Below are positions 56,020 to 64,000 of a DNA stretch of 64,000 nt, piece after piece. The translations under genes were made by a program, and so were the position numbers. The stretch covers positions 1 to 64,000 of the forward strand of contig JAKBPE010000003.1 in assembly GCA_021829835.1 (NCBI GenBank), read 5' to 3'. A model generated the notes under the pieces. It was not told where the DNA came from and ran no database searches. It was given only the letters and a program-made list of their open reading frames with translations. Numbering within the stretch: the first letter of the stretch is position 1; the number at the start of each line of letters is the position of its first letter. This DNA is from a bacterium. GTDB lineage: Archaea > Micrarchaeota > Micrarchaeia > Micrarchaeales > CABMGC01.

Positions 56020-57267
56020 TTATGCATATGCCTCGAAATCCTTTCCTAGAAGGCTTGATGCGATTTTGAGATCCTGAATTTCGTCGGTGCCTTCATATAT
56101 TCTTGTTACTCTGCTGTCGCAGAATAACTGCCCTACAGGGGAGAGAAGGGAGTAGCCGAAGCCTCCGAAGACTTGGACTGCGCGGTCTGCAGACTCGAAC
56201 GCAAGCCTTGATGAGATGCGTTTTGCAAGGGAGACTCTGAGGTCAATTTCCTTTAGAAGGTCTTTATTATTTGGATTTTCTTCGTATTCTCCTTTTCTTA
56301 TTGCTGCAAAATACGTAGGCCATCTGGCCATCTCAAGATTCTGCCTTATTGCAGAGATATGTTGTTGGATAAGCTGGTGTCTGCCTATGGGCTTTCCGAA
56401 TTGAGTTCTCTCTCTTGACCTGTTTATAACAGCGTTTAATGCCGCTTCTATTACGCCTACGCATCCTGATGCAACGCCTAGCCTGGCATTAAGCAGTGCG
56501 GAATAAGCAATATTCAGGCCTTTCCCTGGCTCTCCTATTTCACATTCTTCGCCTATTTCTACATTATTTAGGTCGATCATTCCTGTATCTGATGTAAAGA
56601 GGCCTATCTTCTCTCTTAAAGCAGTACGTTCAATCCCGCTGCTTTTTGTGTCTGCAATGAATGCGCTTATATTACGTCCGTTGCCAACACCTCTTTCTTT
56701 GGATCTTGCAAAGATTATCAGGTAATCTGCAATTGTGCCGTTTGAGATCAGATACTTGGTTCCGTTTAGTATGTACTTGTCGCCTTTCTTCTCGTATTCT
56801 GTCTTTAATGAAGAGGGATCGCTTCCTGCTTCTGGCTCTGTTAGGCCGAATGCGAAGATTTTATCTTTTTTGACTGCTTGCGGTAGGTATTTTTTCTTCT
56901 GTTCTTCACTGCCCCAGCGCTGTATTGTCTGTGCACAGAGAAACACCTGTACATTGAAGAAACTTGAGAAACCCATCCCTAATTGGCCTAGCCGTTCCTT
57001 GGCTAGAGTAGATATTATAGGTTTGAAACCTGAGCCACCGTACTCTTTTTTTATAGGGATTCCTAACAATCCGTATTTTGCAGCTATCTCGGTAGCTTCA
57101 TGGTTAAATTCATGCTTTAGGTAATGCTCGTATTCGGGCATTGCCATCTCTTCTGCTGCCTGGTCTGCATTTTCAAGAATCTTCATCTCGTCTTCGGTGA
57201 ATTTGCAGAATAAATTTAATTCCTCTACAGATTTGCTAAATAACTCTTCCATTTTATCCTGCCTCAA
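56020..57267 (-). CDS. Acyl-CoA dehydrogenase (copy B)
   Basis: Same motifs as copy A; C-terminal ~70 codons share nucleotide identity with copy A. Confidence 0.96.
   Translation of the reverse strand: MRQDKMEELFSKSVEELNLFCKFTEDEMKILENADQAAEEMAMPEYEHYLKHEFNHEATEIAAKYGLLGIPIKKEYGGSGFKPIISTLAKERLGQLGMGFSSFFNVQVFLCAQTIQRWGSEEQKKKYLPQAVKKDKIFAFGLTEPEAGSDPSSLKTEYEKKGDKYILNGTKYLISNGTIADYLIIFARSKERGVGNGRNISAFIADTKSSGIERTALREKIGLFTSDTGMIDLNNVEIGEECEIGEPGKGLNIAYSALLNARLGVASGCVGVIEAALNAVINRSRERTQFGKPIGRHQLIQQHISAIRQNLEMARWPTYFAAIRKGEYEENPNNKDLLKEIDLRVSLAKRISSRLAFESADRAVQVFGGFGYSLLSPVGQLFCDSRVTRIYEGTDEIQDLKIASSLLGKDFEAYA
56027..56231. repeat. 205-bp direct repeat, unit 2 (3' end of acyl-CoA dehydrogenase B)
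   Basis: Identical by reading to 54255..54459. Confidence 0.9.
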
Positions 57268-57697
57268 GCTTTTCTTTCATATTTGCTATTATGCCATTTA
57301 CCTTTTCGTTGGTGACATTCTTTATTATCTGTGAGCCTATTCCGCTGACTATGCCCCTGAACTCGGCATCTGCTTCCCATGATATCCCAGTTTTGTCTTC
57401 TTTTACAGACAAACTTGTCTTAAGGATTATCTTAGCTCTGCTTCCTAATCCAGACCCGGTTATAGTATATTTTACATTTTCTTGATCTTGTTTTTCTATT
57501 TCCACACGAATGGCTAATGAGCCGCTGACTGCCCCGAGTGAGAGGTCTGTAGTTACAGAGAAGCTTTTTTCGTCTGTTTTTCTGAAGTCCCTGGAGTCAG
57601 GTATACAAGAAGAGACTTGACTAGGATCGTTTATTAAGGCACTTACTTTGACTATCGGTGCACTTACTATAACTTCCCCACTTAATTTGAACTGCAT
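57254..57697 (-). CDS. CoxG/SRPBCC-family protein
   Basis: MQFKLSGEVIVSAPIVKVSALINDPSQVSSCIPDSRDF is typical of the CoxG-like START/SRPBCC N-terminus. Confidence 0.85.
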   Translation of the reverse strand: MQFKLSGEVIVSAPIVKVSALINDPSQVSSCIPDSRDFRKTDEKSFSVTTDLSLGAVSGSLAIRVEIEKQDQENVKYTITGSGLGSRAKIILKTSLSVKEDKTGISWEADAEFRGIVSGIGSQIIKNVTNEKVNGIIANMKEKLEAG

Positions 57698-57882
57698 ATT
57701 TCATCTATGATTAGAAGGTATATATTACTTTTTAATCGGCTTTTTGGGTGTATTGTCCTGATTAGGGTTCTCATGCCTAAGAAGTTATTCTTTGATGAGT
57801 TCGATAAAATGCATAAAGAAGTTAATTCAGATTATACATGGAGGAGGAATGGAAAGGAATAGATATTGGATTATTATTGAAA

Positions 57883-58629
57883 TTATTTTACTTCTGCCAA
57901 GATATTTCTCTGGAAATGACTCATTTCATCAAATCCGTTTATCTTTCTTCCAGTTTCAAGTTCAGTAAAAGAATTGTATCCTAAAGAATTTAATTCGTCA
58001 AATACTTCATTGTATTTACAATTTTTTCTATATAAAATATCCATCTGGACCTCAAAAATTATCTTCGGCTTCTGGTTTTTTATTAGATTACTTCCGCCTT
58101 TTATAACTTCTTTTTCATAGCCCTCCACATCTATTTTTACCAATTTCAAAGTAGGATACGGCTTTTGAAATAGAGAATCTAAAGTAATCGTATTTAATTT
58201 ATGTTTAGTTTTTAAGGATTTTGCAGGTATCAGAGAATTGCCTCCTGAGATCCCATCAGTAAAGAAGGTCTTTGATTCTTCTGATGCGCCCAAAGCGTAA
58301 TTGAATAGAGTTATATTTTTTTTATTTAACGTTTCTTTTTGCAAGACAGTAAATGTATCTGGTGTCGGTTCGAATGAATATACTTTCCCATTTTCTCCTA
58401 CAATTTCAGATGCTAGTTTTGTGAAATGGCCAATATTCGCACCGATATCAATAAAAAAATCACCTTTTTCTAGAATACTTCTTAACATCTCTGATGTTGC
58501 AGGTTCATATTCTTCATATTTGTTGTTTCGTGCAATAATTTCTCCTACAGTTATCCATAAGTATCTTATGCCTATTTTTGAAATTATATTGAATAAGGGA
58601 GAATGTTTTATGAAAAATTTTGCATACAT
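57883..58629 (-). CDS. FkbM-family methyltransferase
   Basis: DFFIDIGANIGHFTKLASEIVGENGKVYSFEPTPDTFTVLQKE; KLVKIDVEGYEKEVIKGG. Confidence 0.93.
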   Translation of the reverse strand: MYAKFFIKHSPLFNIISKIGIRYLWITVGEIIARNNKYEEYEPATSEMLRSILEKGDFFIDIGANIGHFTKLASEIVGENGKVYSFEPTPDTFTVLQKETLNKKNITLFNYALGASEESKTFFTDGISGGNSLIPAKSLKTKHKLNTITLDSLFQKPYPTLKLVKIDVEGYEKEVIKGGSNLIKNQKPKIIFEVQMDILYRKNCKYNEVFDELNSLGYNSFTELETGRKINGFDEMSHFQRNILAEVK

Positions 58630-58878
58630 AATCCATACACTTTAATTTATTTTGATAATTGGATAAAATATTGTTTACTTTTTCCATCTTTTACTTCAAA
58701 TTATAATTTAGATTATTTGAATAAAATTATATATGTTTAGTATTGATGCCTGCCTTGACCTGTTTTCTTATCTGTCAAATTTAAACAGTAAATGGTAGAC
58801 CTCTTCATTAGTTAGTATTTATTTGTAATTAAACTACAAAATAGTAATGAGTATTTAACTCTATAATATACACCAATG

Positions 58879-58914
58879 GAGGGATTCGAACCCTAAAGCC
58901 CCGAAGGGCACTGT
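58879..58914 (-). repeat. tRNA-Ser 3'-half fragment (variable arm + T arm)
   Basis: AGGGATTCGAACCCTAAAGCCCCGAAGGGCACTG shared with the intact tRNA-Ser at 59057..59180; no matching 5' half nearby, and the outer T-stem pair is broken. Confidence 0.8.
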
Positions 58915-59056
58915 TGTCTACTCCAGTTAAATTATTGTTTTTATGAAAGAAACCTATTGAAAATAAAGTATTCGCACCTGTTTACTTTTTGTTTACTAAA
59001 GTTCTGCTTGTTAGATTCAATATTTTCGAATCTACTTTGTCGATGAATTGGGAAAT

Positions 59057-59180
59057 CGCCAGGGTAGGGATTCGAACCCTAAAGCCCCGAAGGGCACTGG
59101 TTGGCTTGTTCGCATCACTAATCAGCTCTTGATGATTTAAATCTCAAGACCAGCGCGTTACCAGATTCTGCCACCCTGGC
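59057..59180 (-). tRNA. tRNA-Ser (UGA) with 40-nt intron
   Basis: Acceptor GCCAGGG/CCCTGGC, discriminator G73, anticodon stem CTGGT/ACCAG, loop CTTGAG^A, long variable arm GCCC-TTCG-GGGC, T arm TAGGG-TTCGAAT-CCCTA. Intron 59103..59142. BHB-like: 4-bp CTTG/CAAG flanked by AGA and CCA bulges. Confidence 0.88.
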
Positions 59181-59256
59181 ATATGTAGAAGTATTAGTCG
59201 CTTGCTTATTTATAAAGCTTTCAGCATGCTTATTAATTTTTCTTTTTAATAGATAT

Positions 59257-60516
59257 ATGGTCTATATGGCGATTAACAGGCTCAACAAGGAACAAGACGA
59301 GAGGATACTTGTACTCGCCATAGATGTAGATAATGATCTTTACAGAAAGACAAAGATAAGCGGGCCATTGATTGGAAAGGTGCAGAACCTAAACGGCGCA
59401 ACACAGCTTGCACTGGCTGATCCTGAAGAGACTGATGCAAATACAATGTTTGAAGCGGTGAAGATTTATGATGAGCTGAAGGAGAAGGGATATATAGTAA
59501 ACGTTGCTACGGTCACGGGAACAGAGACAGAGGGATATGATTCGGACCGAGAGGTTGCAAGACAGATTGATCTTATTCTTGAGAGAAACCATTCAGATGT
59601 ATGCATTCTTGTGACAGACGGCGCTAGCGATAATAGGGTAATACCCATCATACAATCAAGAATCAAGATAAACAGTGTCAAATATGTCAGAATGAAACAG
59701 TCAGAAGCTTTTGAGAACGCATACTTCACAGTGCTTGAGAAGCTCAAAGAACCGCATTACGCAAGGATAGTATTCGGAATACCTGCTGTGCTTATCCTTG
59801 GCCTGGCCATAAGCTATATGGCAGGGATAGGCTGGGAACCTGCGGCGGTGGTAATAGGGCTTTACCTGGTTCTTGTAGGCTTTGGAGTTATTGAATCGAT
59901 AGAAAATTCATTCAGAGGCTTTGGATTCAGCATAGAACATATGAGTTTTGCTTTCTATCTGGGTTCATTTATCTTCCTGGTAGCAAGTTTTGCCATAGGA
60001 GCCGGAAATTATGCAAGCCAGATTCTTAGCTTGGGAAATAATCAAGTTCTGGCATTGGCTTATGGAGTGGAAGGATTCATGCTTCTGCTTCCGATAACAT
60101 TAGTGCTCTACCTTATTGGAAGGATAATAGATGCCAGAAAGACCAAATATATATTTAGGGAGTTCAAGTATGGAGGATATATAGGCTCATCGCTGATATT
60201 ATGGGTTTTGATCTACTCGTTTGTAGCATGGATAATAGGTCAGATATACTTCTCAGCTTTTGTAAATTATACAGCAATTGCCATAATAATAGGGGTTGCG
60301 ATATCCTTTTCTTCAGGATTCCTGAGAAAGAGAGTTTTGAGAACAAAGAAGCTTAGGGGAAGGCTTGTTGTAAATGAACTCGGAGCCTCAATAGGCAAGG
60401 TTGAAAGGATAGACATAAACCAGGGGAGATTTATAATAAATACCAACTTTGGAAATCCTATAACTTATAACATAGACAGGATAGTAGAGGTATCCGACAA
60501 GGTAGTAATAAAATAG
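59257..60516 (+). CDS. DUF373 family archaeal membrane protein
   Basis: ILVLAIDVDNDLYRKTKISGPLIGKVQNLNGATQLALADPEETDANTMFEAVKIYDEL with C-terminal multi-TM region. Confidence 0.92.
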   Translation: MVYMAINRLNKEQDERILVLAIDVDNDLYRKTKISGPLIGKVQNLNGATQLALADPEETDANTMFEAVKIYDELKEKGYIVNVATVTGTETEGYDSDREVARQIDLILERNHSDVCILVTDGASDNRVIPIIQSRIKINSVKYVRMKQSEAFENAYFTVLEKLKEPHYARIVFGIPAVLILGLAISYMAGIGWEPAAVVIGLYLVLVGFGVIESIENSFRGFGFSIEHMSFAFYLGSFIFLVASFAIGAGNYASQILSLGNNQVLALAYGVEGFMLLLPITLVLYLIGRIIDARKTKYIFREFKYGGYIGSSLILWVLIYSFVAWIIGQIYFSAFVNYTAIAIIIGVAISFSSGFLRKRVLRTKKLRGRLVVNELGASIGKVERIDINQGRFIINTNFGNPITYNIDRIVEVSDKVVIK

Positions 60517-60658
60517 AGGTCATGCTATCTTGCGAATGGAATAGATGATTTGGTATAACTCCCATTTTCCTCGGATTGATACCTGAAGGATAATCTTTCC
60601 CTTCCAATTCCTGCATTTGACATGAAGAACCTAAAAACAATAACTTTCAATAATAGAT

Positions 60659-61345
60659 TTAGTTCTTTACTATGCTTCCGTTATGCTTCCTGTTTATTAT
60701 TGCGGACCTGAGCTCTTCTATCTGATCGTTTACAAACCTTATCTCGATATTCGCCCTCTTTGCAAGCTTGCTTGCCACAAGATCAAAGATGAATGATGCA
60801 TCAGCTTCCCTCGTATCGTATTTTGCAGCTATCTCGACGAGTTTGTTGTGGTCTAGCTTTTCGAGCCTTTTTGCTCCAGGCTTGGAAGGAGGTCTGTCAT
60901 ATACGAACGAACCGTTACCTATGTTTATCATTACTTTGCTGTTTACAACTTCAGAAGCTAGCACTGCAACAGAATCGGTTGTCATGCCCGGAGTAAGGCC
61001 TCCCATGAATACTATCTCGCTTGTTCTTGTGGCTGACCTTAGATCATCTAAGTTTGTTATTACATTTGGATATACATTAAGTTCGGAGAATATGTCTTTG
61101 ACTATGAGTGCATTTATACGCGTTATTGCTATTGCAATCTCATCAAGGACTTCGTTGTTTTTTATTATCTCCCTTGCAGGCTGGGTGTAGAGCCTGCTGG
61201 CATAACCTCCGCCGACAACTATTACAAATTTGTATATTCCTACATAATCTTTTATAAGTTTAAGAAATTTGTTTATGTAGTTTACATTTACCCCGTTCTT
61301 TTTGAAAACAACATGCCCGCCCAGAGATAAACATATAGTGTCCAT
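60659..61345 (-). CDS. pyrH: UMP kinase (archaeal PyrH-like)
   Basis: MDTICLSLGGHVVF; KFVIVVGGGYASRLY; VFMGGLTPGMTTDSVAVLAS; DREADASFIFD-like region. Start placed at ATG 61345. Confidence 0.9.
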   Translation of the reverse strand: MDTICLSLGGHVVFKKNGVNVNYINKFLKLIKDYVGIYKFVIVVGGGYASRLYTQPAREIIKNNEVLDEIAIAITRINALIVKDIFSELNVYPNVITNLDDLRSATRTSEIVFMGGLTPGMTTDSVAVLASEVVNSKVMINIGNGSFVYDRPPSKPGAKRLEKLDHNKLVEIAAKYDTREADASFIFDLVASKLAKRANIEIRFVNDQIEELRSAIINRKHNGSIVKN

Positions 61346-61520
61346 TATATCGAATAATAAGTACGGTTTATATTTATAAATCTGCCGCATTTTGGAAGGA
61401 TATATCAAGCTTTTCTGTATAATATTATATTTTAGCAAGATTTCTTTTCAGATTTTTATCCGTGTTAATCCCGTATATGAAAGGACTCAGATTGCTTTTT
61501 GATGCCTGGGAAGGAAAAAC

Positions 61521-62426
61521 TTATTTTCTGATTTGGCTTGAGAGATAGACAAGGATGGCAGCTTCGACATACATCTTGTTTCTTGCCTGTTCCCAGATTA
61601 TGGATGATTTTCCGTCTATAACTTCTGATGTTACCTCTTCTCCGCGATGCGCAGGCAGGCAGTGCATGAAAAAAGATCCGCTGGAAGCATAGGACATCGC
61701 TTTCTTGTTTACCTGATAGCCGGATAATTCTTTTTTCTTCTTTTTGGCTATAGATTCTTCCCCCATGCTTACCCATGTGTCAGTATATACAAATTCCGAA
61801 TCTTTTAATCCGTTTTTTAATGAATCAGATATGCTTACTATGCCCTGTGATCTGGCTTTCTTAAGGTATTCAGCGTTAGGCTTTATTGAATGTGGACCTA
61901 CCATTGAGAACTTCATGCCGAGCTTTGTTGAAGCGAGAAGCAGTGAATTTGCAGTATTTGTTGCTATGTCTCCGACAAATGAGAGCTTTATGCCGTTTAA
62001 GTCTTTTCTTATTTCGCGTATAGTGTATATGTCGCTGAGAGCCTGGCAAGGGTGTTCGAGATCTGTGAGTGCATTTATTACAGGCACATCTGAAGCTTTG
62101 GCGAATTCCAGCAGATCGCTATGCTTGTTCATTCTTGCAGCAATTATATCAGTATAAAGGCTTAGAATTTTCGAGGTGTCTTGATATGTCTCACCTCTTG
62201 ATGCCTGCATGGTTTTAGTATCGAGGTATATTGGAGAGCCTCCTAGCATAAGCATTCCAGACTCAAAGGATGTCCTTGTCCTGGTTGAAGGTTTTTCAAA
62301 AAGAAGGGCAAGCCTCCTGTCTTTCATTGAGTCTTTTAATCCGCCTCGCTTTATTCTGTCAGTAATCTCGAATATCTTGACGATGTCTTTCTTCCCCAAG
62401 TCATTTATGCTTACAAGATTTTTCAA
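61521..62426 (-). CDS. argF: Ornithine carbamoyltransferase
   Basis: FEKPSTRTRTSFESGMLMLGG; MNKHSDLLEFAKASDVPVINALTDLEHPCQALSDIYTI; FFMHCLPAHRGEEV. Confidence 0.95.
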   Translation of the reverse strand: MKNLVSINDLGKKDIVKIFEITDRIKRGGLKDSMKDRRLALLFEKPSTRTRTSFESGMLMLGGSPIYLDTKTMQASRGETYQDTSKILSLYTDIIAARMNKHSDLLEFAKASDVPVINALTDLEHPCQALSDIYTIREIRKDLNGIKLSFVGDIATNTANSLLLASTKLGMKFSMVGPHSIKPNAEYLKKARSQGIVSISDSLKNGLKDSEFVYTDTWVSMGEESIAKKKKKELSGYQVNKKAMSYASSGSFFMHCLPAHRGEEVTSEVIDGKSSIIWEQARNKMYVEAAILVYLSSQIRK

Positions 62427-62436
62427 CTTACAGCAC

Positions 62437-62811
62437 CTATCCGAAGATAGAGCCTATCCCTGATTCGCTGTTGGATATCTCTTCCTCTATCATCGAGATT
62501 ACTTTTTTTTCTGTTTCTGGATCTGCGCGTTTTGCATTTTCTATAGCTGAAAGAAGTTTTGGTTCTGCGAGCGCTAAGAATTCTTCGTTTGCATTTAGAT
62601 ATAGGTAGCATTTGTCTTTCTCCATGCCTATGGATATGCCATCTTTTATCTGGTAGTCCTGCCTTGCGAATATTACGTTTGCGGCTTTGTCCTGTTTCAA
62701 CGATGCAAGCTCTTCTTCTGTTTTGCTTTTGTCGAGATAGGGATCGTATGCCATCAGGGCCTTCAGTTTTTCCATATCCTTTTCGTCACAGAGATATACG
62801 CGTGCAGGCAT
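62437..62811 (-). CDS. Hypothetical protein
   Basis: 124 aa, between argF and eS8; no family recognised. Confidence 0.6.
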   Translation of the reverse strand: MPARVYLCDEKDMEKLKALMAYDPYLDKSKTEEELASLKQDKAANVIFARQDYQIKDGISIGMEKDKCYLYLNANEEFLALAEPKLLSAIENAKRADPETEKKVISMIEEEISNSESGIGSIFG

Positions 62812-62816
62812 CCTGA

Positions 62817-63212
62817 TTACCCTATCAACCTTGCATTTACGCTGCCTTCCTTCCCGGGTCTGTTGGTTATAATCGCCTTGCCTGCTTCTGTGGAAATTAT
62901 GGAGCCTTTTGTCATTATCCTTAATCTTGAGAAGTTTCTGTTGTCCGGAGATTCCAGAATGTCGGTAATCTTGACTTTTTTATATCCTGAAGGAGTAAGA
63001 AGGTTGACATTTGCAGCATATTGCAGCTTGTTCTTTTTGTTTGATCCTCTGCCTCTCACGCTCTTGAGATGATCTGTTTCCGATAAGGTTGTCTTTGCGA
63101 AGAATCCTCCGCTTTCGCTCCTCCTTTTGTCTCTGAATTTCTTCTTGGCTTTCCCATTGCCTTCCTTCTTTCTGAATGGTTTTCCATGGAATTGGGATCC
63201 GAACTGGCTCAT
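62817..63212 (-). CDS. rps8e: Ribosomal protein eS8
   Basis: VRGRGSNKKNKLQYAANVNLLTPSGYKKVKITDILESPDNRNFSRLRIMTKGSIISTEAGKAIITNRPGKEGSVNARLIG. Confidence 0.95.
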   Translation of the reverse strand: MSQFGSQFHGKPFRKKEGNGKAKKKFRDKRRSESGGFFAKTTLSETDHLKSVRGRGSNKKNKLQYAANVNLLTPSGYKKVKITDILESPDNRNFSRLRIMTKGSIISTEAGKAIITNRPGKEGSVNARLIG

Positions 63213-63289
63213 ACTACCACTTATTAATATAGTTATTATTTTTGCAACTAAAGGAATATATCCCTATGCCCTCTGCCAATATATGCCAT

Positions 63290-64000
63290 TCATCTGTTTT
63301 TTTTGGTTTTCTCTTTTATTTGGTCAAGCTTTTCAAGAAGATCGTTGTCGTCATCAGAAAGGAAGTCGCGGAATTTGTATTTTAATGCGCGTTCTTCGTC
63401 GTCATTTAAGAATACGGTGAGGATATCACCATCGTTTATCTGCCTTCCGAAGGTGACTCCATCCATAGATACGGCTATGTTTGCTGATTTTTTTGCCTCC
63501 TGCATGCTTATACCGTTATCCTGCATCTCTTTTATCTTTCCGAGGATCTCCCCCTGTGCATTTATCATCTGTACTCCGGGCCTTATCTTCCCCCTGATCA
63601 CCTCGACACCGAATATGGCAGGGTGTGATACCCTAAAGCATGAGTTTGGCAGTATCTTTATTTCTCCCGGATAACTTAGGGATCTCTCTATTGCGGTATG
63701 CTCCCTCTTCCTCTCTTCGGCCAGCCATAGATTGTAATCGTCTATTATCTTATAGATTATATTTCCAGAGATTATGTTTACCCCGGTTGCATATGCCTCC
63801 GCTTTGGCTTCTTCTTCAAGAGGCACATTGAATGCCAATATTACAGAACTGAATGGGTCAGTAGCTCTCATTCCGAAAGCATCAAGGACATCTCTTTTTG
63901 TGACGCTGCCTATCTCTTTCTTTCCGACATTTACTCCTGAGGATTTGAGCATTCTTGAAAGAGCCTCAAGACTCCCCATTGTGTCAGTCTTCAATATTAC
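63290..64000 (-). CDS. infB: Translation initiation factor aIF5B, C-terminal part (runs off window)
   Basis: KTDTMGSLEALSRMLK, HPAIFGVEVIRGKIRPGVQMINAQGEILGKIKEMQDNGISMQEAKKSANIAVSMDGVTFGRQI. Track ORF starts at 63994 only because of the window edge. Confidence 0.93.
   Translation of the reverse strand, partial: VILKTDTMGSLEALSRMLKSSGVNVGKKEIGSVTKRDVLDAFGMRATDPFSSVILAFNVPLEEEAKAEAYATGVNIISGNIIYKIIDDYNLWLAEERKREHTAIERSLSYPGEIKILPNSCFRVSHPAIFGVEVIRGKIRPGVQMINAQGEILGKIKEMQDNGISMQEAKKSANIAVSMDGVTFGRQINDGDILTVFLNDDEERALKYKFRDFLSDDDNDLLEKLDQIKEKTKKNR

Noticed and set aside
58879-58914. Functional split tRNA 3' half (Nanoarchaeum-like)
   Set aside because: The outer T-stem pair is broken and no complementary 5' half is seen in the window; a duplicated fragment or att relic is simpler.
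63290-64000. aIF5B as a truncated pseudogene
   Set aside because: The frame is cut by the window edge, not by a stop; no sign of decay.
1-64000. CRISPR array or rRNA operon
   Set aside because: No regularly spaced repeat arrays and no rRNA-like sequence were seen on reading; not checked computationally.

Overview
The window looks like a chromosomal segment of a small-genome archaeon. An ARMAN/Micrarchaeota-like DPANN lineage is an inference from gene content, not tested. Evidence: archaeal aEF-2, uS7, uS12, eL30, eS8 and aIF5B, tandem ftsZ, a DUF373 protein, class III (archaellin-type) signal peptides, and intron-containing tRNAs. The left ~4.7 kb is an AT-rich accessory island: an edge-truncated transposase, a GmrSD-like DUF262/DUF1524 protein, a decayed HsdR fragment, a stop-split ORF chain and a frameshifted gene. 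The rest contains: a compact type IV pilus-like operon with about seven pilin-like ORFs (7.6-13.7 kb); a translation operon (16.7-20.6 kb); tandem ftsZ; SOD and peroxiredoxin; a Hef-like helicase without a nuclease domain; lemA/htpX; DNA ligase; a second secretion/pilus-type locus (38.5-45.9 kb); a class III ribonucleotide reductase with its glycyl-radical domain on a separate 65-aa ORF; a beta-oxidation-like cluster with two partly homogenised acyl-CoA dehydrogenases; and pyrH, argF, eS8 and aIF5B. Three tRNAs were read by hand: Ala(GGC), Trp(CCA) and Ser(UGA). The Trp intron appears to encode a box C/D guide for C34 of its own tRNA. Strongest items for follow-up: the tRNA-Trp intron guide RNA, the split NrdD, the pilus operon, the mosaic acyl-CoA dehydrogenase pair, and the tRNA-Ala without G3:U70. 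No CRISPR array or rRNA gene was seen.
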